A stretch of DNA of 25,645 bases, from IMG/VR virus record IMGVR_UViG_3300023174_000593, positions 1-25,645 of that record. One strand, written 5' to 3'. Each line of letters starts with the position of its first letter. Within the stretch, counting starts at the first letter, position 1. The stretch comes from a virus. Under the pieces are notes generated by a model, which was given only the letters and a program-made list of their open reading frames with translations, was not told the DNA's origin and ran no database searches. Shown here one piece after another: positions 21,920 to 25,645 of this stretch. Position numbers and translations under genes: made by a program.

Positions 21920-22249
21920 CTAAACGATTTCCACGCCAAAGGCGTTAAATGAAAGACTACCAGATGTTGAGTAAACTCTAAGAACATCTGCCGCATCCAT
22001 AGTAATACCAAGGGCTAATTCTGTTGTTGAGTTTCCAGCAATAATAATTTCACGAGCCACATATTGTGCCAAAGTATCAGCCGCACCATCTTTGGCAACT
22101 GAGACTCTAAAAGTTGAAGAGGAAGATGCTGTATTACAAACTACCACGGAATTGATGATAGCAAAGGTGGCAGATGGGCAGGTATAGATATCTGTCAGGG
22201 TCGCGGCGGCAGGGGCAGATTGGCCTAAAACTTTATACGTTAATGCCAT
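21920..22249 (-). CDS. Small beta-sandwich virion protein, paralogue of the 101-residue protein
   Basis: 109 residues. 'LTDIYTCPSATFAIINSVVV-CNTA' and 'TFRVSVAKDGAAD' then 'REIIIAGNSTTELALGITMD' follow the same strand order as the 21069-21374 product. The opening 'ALTYKVLGQSAP' is typical of virion proteins of aquatic phages. It overlaps the C terminus of the 356-residue fibre gene by 17 bases, with a TAGGAG SD 10 bases before its ATG. Confidence 0.6.
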   Translation of the reverse strand: MALTYKVLGQSAPAAATLTDIYTCPSATFAIINSVVVCNTASSSSTFRVSVAKDGAADTLAQYVAREIIIAGNSTTELALGITMDAADVLRVYSTSGSLSFNAFGVEIV

Positions 22250-23303
22250 ACCTGTAACTCCTACCTAGTAACTGATGAGGTCTATTAGCCGTAGAACGAA
22301 GTCTATCAGCCCAGTCGCGCAAAGTATTAGAAAAAGTGGTCGAGCCGAGTACGGCGTATGTCGGGAATGTGCTTGCGGTTACGGCATAGGTAAAGAAGGA
22401 ACGAGTCAGTGCGCCGTAGTCATTACCAGCAACAGTTCTAGTAAGACTCAACAATCTATCTGTAAGAGTTAAGTCATAAACATCTGCCGTATCTAAAGCA
22501 TTACCCATCTGTCCAATAAGGGTTCCAATTTGAGCATAAGTCCAATTCATGCTTGCACCAGTAAGGGCGTTGTAATTTAGATACTCGTTAGCAACATTGG
22601 CGTAGGTTCCCCATTTAGCCGTTACTGCATAATTTCCACTCACGCTTAACGCGCCACCATTAGTTGTCTCTCTAAGGTCAGTTGAGGTTGCTGTGTAGTT
22701 ATTAAGGCGAGTCATGCGGTCATAAATTAATTGAATACGAGCATTACTCAAACTTAAACTTGCGGGCGCGGCATTCGCATAAGTTCCCCAAGTGCTTGCC
22801 AAGGTGGCATAGGTATCGAAGTAAAGATAAAGCCATTCATAGGTTGCGGGGATAGGTAAAGTTGTAACAGGAAGCGTAACTCCGGTGTAGTAGGTTTCTT
22901 GAGTAACAGTTCTTGCTTGAAGGGGAGGCCATAGTTGATATGCGACGGGTTGAATATAATTCACAATTGTTGCATCAGCCCGAAGGTCGGTAATATCTAC
23001 GGTGGCACCTAAAGAAGAAGGAAGCGAAATAATATAAGTAGTTCCACCTTCAAAAGATTCTTCAAAAAGATAAGTAAAGTTCGCTGGAGTTACATCGGCA
23101 TCGTTTGTGACTGGGACTGAGACACTAAAAGAGCCGCCGACTAAATCTGTTGTAATAACAGTGGGAATAATAATTCTATCTGCGGCTGAATCTATAAGAA
23201 CTTGAGAAGGATAAATCTTTACTTGTCCATCAATAGCGGCACCTTGAAAGTCTAAATACTGACCAGTTAAAGTGATGAGGGTTATATTGCCGGGAAGTGC
23301 CAT
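22233..23303 (-). CDS. Fibre/appendage protein with actinophage-type N-terminal domain
   Basis: 356 residues. Residues 1-110 (MALPGNITLITLTGQYLDFQ, GQVKIYPSQVLIDSA, GGSFSVSVPVTNDADVTPAN, FTYLFEESFEGGTTYIISLP) form a beta-sandwich module widespread at the N terminus of minor tail proteins of actinobacteriophages. It is paralogous to the gene at 23383-23955. Residues 150-356 are Tyr/Ala/Thr-rich with recurring 'W-G-T-Y-A-N' (WGTYANAAPASLS and WGTYANVANEYLN) and no match I know; probably the receptor-side part. The ATG shares TAATG with the 26-residue ORF upstream. Confidence 0.65.
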   Translation of the reverse strand: MALPGNITLITLTGQYLDFQGAAIDGQVKIYPSQVLIDSAADRIIIPTVITTDLVGGSFSVSVPVTNDADVTPANFTYLFEESFEGGTTYIISLPSSLGATVDITDLRADATIVNYIQPVAYQLWPPLQARTVTQETYYTGVTLPVTTLPIPATYEWLYLYFDTYATLASTWGTYANAAPASLSLSNARIQLIYDRMTRLNNYTATSTDLRETTNGGALSVSGNYAVTAKWGTYANVANEYLNYNALTGASMNWTYAQIGTLIGQMGNALDTADVYDLTLTDRLLSLTRTVAGNDYGALTRSFFTYAVTASTFPTYAVLGSTTFSNTLRDWADRLRSTANRPHQLLGRSYRYGINV

Positions 23304-23383
23304 TACCTATCTCCCAACCAACAGGCAATAATTGTAATTGCAACAAGGCTGATAACCATTTGAATAGGAGTCATTCCGAACAT
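23303..23383 (-). CDS. 26-residue single-span membrane peptide
   Basis: A short ORF, MFGMTPIQMVISLVAITIIA followed by CWLGDR, exactly fills the space between two paralogous fibre genes. Its ATG shares TAATG with the upstream stop, and its stop shares TAATG with the downstream ATG, so all three are translationally coupled. Residues 7-22 make one hydrophobic helix with a short charged end. The exact fit, with no base left over, argues that it is translated. It resembles small holin-like, Rz-like or membrane regulatory peptides, but function is unknown. Confidence 0.6.
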   Translation of the reverse strand: MFGMTPIQMVISLVAITIIACWLGDR

Positions 23384-23955
23384 TAGTACGCCCTTGAAGG
23401 GTATAAAACTCCATTATCGGCTATGCCACCGATTGCTCGGACATAAGAACTGACTAGCGTTCTTGAAGTGTTTGAATTAGTAATTGCCGAACTCAGTGCA
23501 GATTGCAAAGAGGCTAAGAATGTTGTGACGCCACTTGCTTGCCCTTCCACGGTTGTGAGGCGAGCCGAATAAGCATTAAACTCGGCGGCGGCAATATAGA
23601 GTGCGCCAGTTCCATCGTTTGCCACAGCAGGCGACACATCGGCTAAATCTACTGTTGCAGTAGCGGCTGGTAAAAGGATATCAAATGAGCGACCACCAAC
23701 AAATGCTTCCTCTACATAGTAAGAGAAATTTACTGGAGAAGCATCGGCATCGTCTGTTGCTACAAGTTGCTGACTAAACGAACCATTAGCATCAAGTGTT
23801 ACAACGATTGTACTGTTAACTAAGATTACATTTGAGGTTGTATTACGAAGAACAGCGCGAGGGGTGAACTTAACCTGTCCGGCAATAGCAACGCCGGAAA
23901 TATCAATGTAAGTTCCTGTAACAGTAACAAGACTTAAATTGCCCGGAATTGCCAT
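23383..23955 (-). CDS. Fibre/appendage protein, short paralogue
   Basis: 190 residues. Residues 1-108 (MAIPGNLSLVTVTGTYIDIS, GQVKFTPRAVLRNTTSN, NGSFSQQLVATDDADASPVN, FSYYVEEAFVGGRSFDILLP) match the first 110 residues of the 356-residue protein throughout. The C-terminal part (AAEFNAYSARLTTVEGQASG, TFLASLQSALSSAITNSNTS) is helical, consistent with a coiled-coil stalk, and ends SYVRAIGGIADNG. An AGGGGTGG SD precedes the ATG. Probably a shorter fibre or stalk subunit that shares its attachment site with the longer one. Confidence 0.65.
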   Translation of the reverse strand: MAIPGNLSLVTVTGTYIDISGVAIAGQVKFTPRAVLRNTTSNVILVNSTIVVTLDANGSFSQQLVATDDADASPVNFSYYVEEAFVGGRSFDILLPAATATVDLADVSPAVANDGTGALYIAAAEFNAYSARLTTVEGQASGVTTFLASLQSALSSAITNSNTSRTLVSSYVRAIGGIADNGVLYPSRAY

Positions 23956-23971
23956 AATCCACCCCTACGCT

Positions 23972-24157
23972 TTAATTTTCTACGGTTGCTTTCTTAACTT
24001 TTGGTTCTGCCGCTTTTGCTTCTTCTTCAGATACAAAAGTAATATACCGCGAACCTTCAAGTGACTTAGCGTTACGCCATCCACTTACATCCACGATTGT
24101 TCCTACTTCTAATTCTTTTCCGTCATTTGTTAATTTCTTGAGGATTTTTGCTTTCAT
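23972..24157 (-). CDS. Small SH3-like protein, function unknown
   Basis: 61 residues. 'KAKILKKLTNDGKELEVGTI-VDVSGWRNAKSLEGSRYI' reads as one small beta-barrel like those encoded next to major capsid genes; the rest is an Ala/Lys/Glu tail (EEEAKAAEPKVKKATVEN). Similar overall layout to the 85-residue gene at 13549-13806. AAAGGAA lies 4 bases before the ATG. It follows the terminator-like hairpin behind the capsid gene. Confidence 0.6.
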   Translation of the reverse strand: MKAKILKKLTNDGKELEVGTIVDVSGWRNAKSLEGSRYITFVSEEEAKAAEPKVKKATVEN

Positions 24158-24171
24158 TTTATTCCTTTGCT

Positions 24172-24205
24172 ATGAAAGAAAGGGAGAGCCATTTCTGACT
24201 CTCCC
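24172..24205 (-). terminator. Terminator-like hairpin after the major capsid gene
   Basis: Minus strand GGGAGAGTC, loop AGAAAT, GGCTCTCCC (24182-24205, nine pairs including one G-T) is followed by TTTCTTTCAT. The U-run is interrupted, so partial termination is likely, which would raise capsid mRNA over downstream genes as in many phages. Confidence 0.7.
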
Positions 24206-24222
24206 CTCCCTTACTAATCGAA

Positions 24223-25200
24223 TTAAGCGACGATTGTTGTCCAGAAGTAACCGAGGTCTGAACCGATTACCTTGTTATCAAACGCCATTTCTGCTTCAAC
24301 GCGAGTTGCCTTGATTGATTCCATACGGAATGAAGATGTACCGATGTTGGCACCAAGTCCGCCTGAAACACCTGTCCAGTTAAATGTATAACCAGCAGAT
24401 GGTGTAAGTACACCCGGGTTCTGAGCAACGTGGCAGAGCATTGCGCCCTTGCCGTATGCGAAGGAGTATGCGCCTGATGCGCCTTCCTTGTTTGTTGCCT
24501 TGACAGCCTTTGCAACCATTACGCGTGGAATGTCAAACATTGCCGCGAGCATGTCGGTTGTGATTGTCTGTGAAGATGTGTACTTGATACGGTCAACTAG
24601 GTCCGGGTGATTCTTCAACTGACGGAATGTTTCGTATCCAAGAACAAGAGTGTTTGCTTCCTGTCCAGTTGTTGAAAGAATTGAAGACTTAGCGGCTTCG
24701 ATATCGTTGATTGGGTCTGAGTTTGTGTAATCAGACCACTGACGAGTTTCACCAGTAGATGGTGAGCCTGAAACGCCAGTTACGTCTGTACCCCATACAC
24801 CAGTGGTGAAGAAGTCTGATACGAACTGAAGTTCCTTGCGAAGTAGAAGGCGATGTGTTACGAACTCTGAAGCCTCGCGAAGTGGATTCAATGGTGCATC
24901 TGAGTTAGCAAGTGTCTGGTCGCCAATGTCCTTGTGGAATGCCCATACATCTGCGTTGTATGTGCCAGTTGTGAGTGAGTAACCTGAACCTGCTGATTCG
25001 GTTGCATCTGCTCGGCGCTGTGCTTCGTCGCGGAACCAGTCGTTCTTTGTGTAAACAAAATACTTGTTTGACTTCTTGTCAACTGGGATTACAGGGAAGA
25101 CCTTATCAGCGATAAAGTTATCCTGCTTCTGCATGTAAGCAACAGAAATGTTTGTGAGAATCGCATCAATGTGCGAGTCGGTTAACGTTGGTTGTGGCAT
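24223..25200 (-). CDS. Major capsid protein (HK97-like fold)
   Basis: 325 residues. 'LTDSHIDAILTNISVAYMQK' and 'FIADKVFPVIPVDKKSNKYF' at the N terminus, 'WAFHKDIGDQTLANSDAPLN' and 'EFVTHRLLLRKELQFVSDFF' in the first half, 'ANTLVLGYETFRQLKNHPDL' and 'LAAMFDIPRVMVAKAVKATN' in the second, match a well-known actinobacteriophage and bacterial prophage capsid family of about this length. It is placed after a decoration-type gene and before a terminator-like hairpin. An AAGGAG SD lies 10 bases before the ATG. Codon choice is strongly ordered, as expected for a highly expressed gene. Confidence 0.9.
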   Translation of the reverse strand: MPQPTLTDSHIDAILTNISVAYMQKQDNFIADKVFPVIPVDKKSNKYFVYTKNDWFRDEAQRRADATESAGSGYSLTTGTYNADVWAFHKDIGDQTLANSDAPLNPLREASEFVTHRLLLRKELQFVSDFFTTGVWGTDVTGVSGSPSTGETRQWSDYTNSDPINDIEAAKSSILSTTGQEANTLVLGYETFRQLKNHPDLVDRIKYTSSQTITTDMLAAMFDIPRVMVAKAVKATNKEGASGAYSFAYGKGAMLCHVAQNPGVLTPSAGYTFNWTGVSGGLGANIGTSSFRMESIKATRVEAEMAFDNKVIGSDLGYFWTTIVA

Positions 25201-25214
25201 TTAAGTTCGGCTCC

Positions 25215-25613
25215 TTAGTTCGCTCTTGTTGGTGTAGCGCAGTTAACAACTGCGGCAACGATATCGCCATCAGCGGCTGGTGCCTCAAGATAAACGCCAA
25301 GAACATACTTAGTGGTGTCGGTTACTGCAAGAGTAGCCGCCTTACCTGCTGAAGATGTTCCGAAGTTTAGTGCAGTTCCAAGTGTTGCCGCGGCTGACGC
25401 GACAATCTTTGTTCCGCCTACGATAGTTACAGATGCTTCTGCACCTGATACTGGGTTGTTTTGTAGAACTCCGATAGGAACATCTGTTGCCGCCGCGGCC
25501 GCAATTACCTGTCCTGATGAGTTCAACTTAACGAATGTGTATTGCTTTGCTGACAAATCCGCACCAGCAACAAAGGTTGCTCTTACGGAATAATTATTAA
25601 TCTCGTATGCCAT
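25215..25613 (-). CDS. Capsid decoration-type protein (DUF2190-like)
   Basis: 132 residues. Short beta-rich protein, Ala/Val/Thr-rich, with 'AGADLSAKQYTFVKLNSSGQ', 'PIGVLQNNPVSGAEASVTIV', 'GTKIVASAAATLGTALNFGT' and 'GVYLEAPAADGDIVAAVVNC': the running pattern of DUF2190-type head decoration or fibre proteins, which stand immediately before the major capsid gene. It stabilises capsids or carries surface decoration. 14 bases separate it from the capsid gene. Confidence 0.8.
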   Translation of the reverse strand: MAYEINNYSVRATFVAGADLSAKQYTFVKLNSSGQVIAAAAATDVPIGVLQNNPVSGAEASVTIVGGTKIVASAAATLGTALNFGTSSAGKAATLAVTDTTKYVLGVYLEAPAADGDIVAAVVNCATPTRAN

Positions 25614-25615
25614 GT

Positions 25616-25645
25616 TTATTTAGCACCCTTCTCGGTGAGGTATTG
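25616..25645 (-). CDS. 3' end of an upstream gene (partial)
   Basis: The last 30 bases read QYLTEKGAK then TAA, two bases before the ATG of the decoration gene. The codons fit the end of a head gene such as a scaffold or protease, which usually stands here; too little is present to decide. The GAGAAGGG in these codons may serve as SD for the next gene. Confidence 0.45.
   Translation of the reverse strand, partial: QYLTEKGAK

Overview
The window is the structural (head, tail and lysis-side) region of a tailed double-stranded DNA phage with a long flexible-type tail (siphovirus). Nearly every gene is on the minus strand, so gene order is read from right to left. Overlapping ATGA and TAATG junctions show one long late operon. 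The host is inferred, not seen. Moderate GC, GTG starts, a DUF5047-like tail protein and fibre domains of actinobacteriophage type suggest an aquatic, low-GC actinobacterium, while other genes look like those of marine and freshwater phages.

Right end (about 20.1-25.6 kb): tail end of an upstream gene, a capsid decoration-type protein, the major capsid protein with a terminator-like hairpin behind it, a small SH3-like protein, then a run of beta-rich fibre/appendage-type proteins. Two of these are paralogues separated by a 26-residue membrane peptide ORF that is coupled to both by TAATG. Fibre-type genes between capsid and connector are unusual.

Centre right (17.4-20.1 kb): an AT-rich cassette of three tandem, distantly homologous proteins of a poorly known family (DUF6065-like), met end to end by the only plus-strand gene, a 2-oxoglutarate/Fe(II) oxygenase with a complete HxD...H...R set. 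This is the best candidate for an undescribed system.

Centre (11.8-17.4 kb): head-tail connector, stopper, tail-completion and tail-terminator genes; a trio not obviously structural (RHR/CxC helical protein, DxQ-type metallophosphoesterase, DUF6378-like protein); a small acidic protein; two tail-tube paralogues starting with the same nine residues, the first carrying an extra C-terminal beta domain; and a tail assembly chaperone with a clear -1 frameshift site (G GGA AAA) that fuses it to a 60-residue gpT-like extension.

Left (0-11.8 kb): a 1334-residue tape measure protein with internal repeats, a distal-tail/minor tail protein, a DUF5047-like tail protein, a small baseplate-type protein, two membrane-associated lysis-type proteins, a 930-residue VrlC-like structural protein, and a previously easy-to-miss gene that runs off the left edge. 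That last gene has no ATG: it encodes a signal-peptide-like N terminus, a roughly 200-residue domain and a Pro/Thr/Ser linker of at least 147 residues. A textbook terminator lies inside its signal-peptide codons.

No tRNA, rRNA, CRISPR, integrase, transposase or attachment site was recognised.
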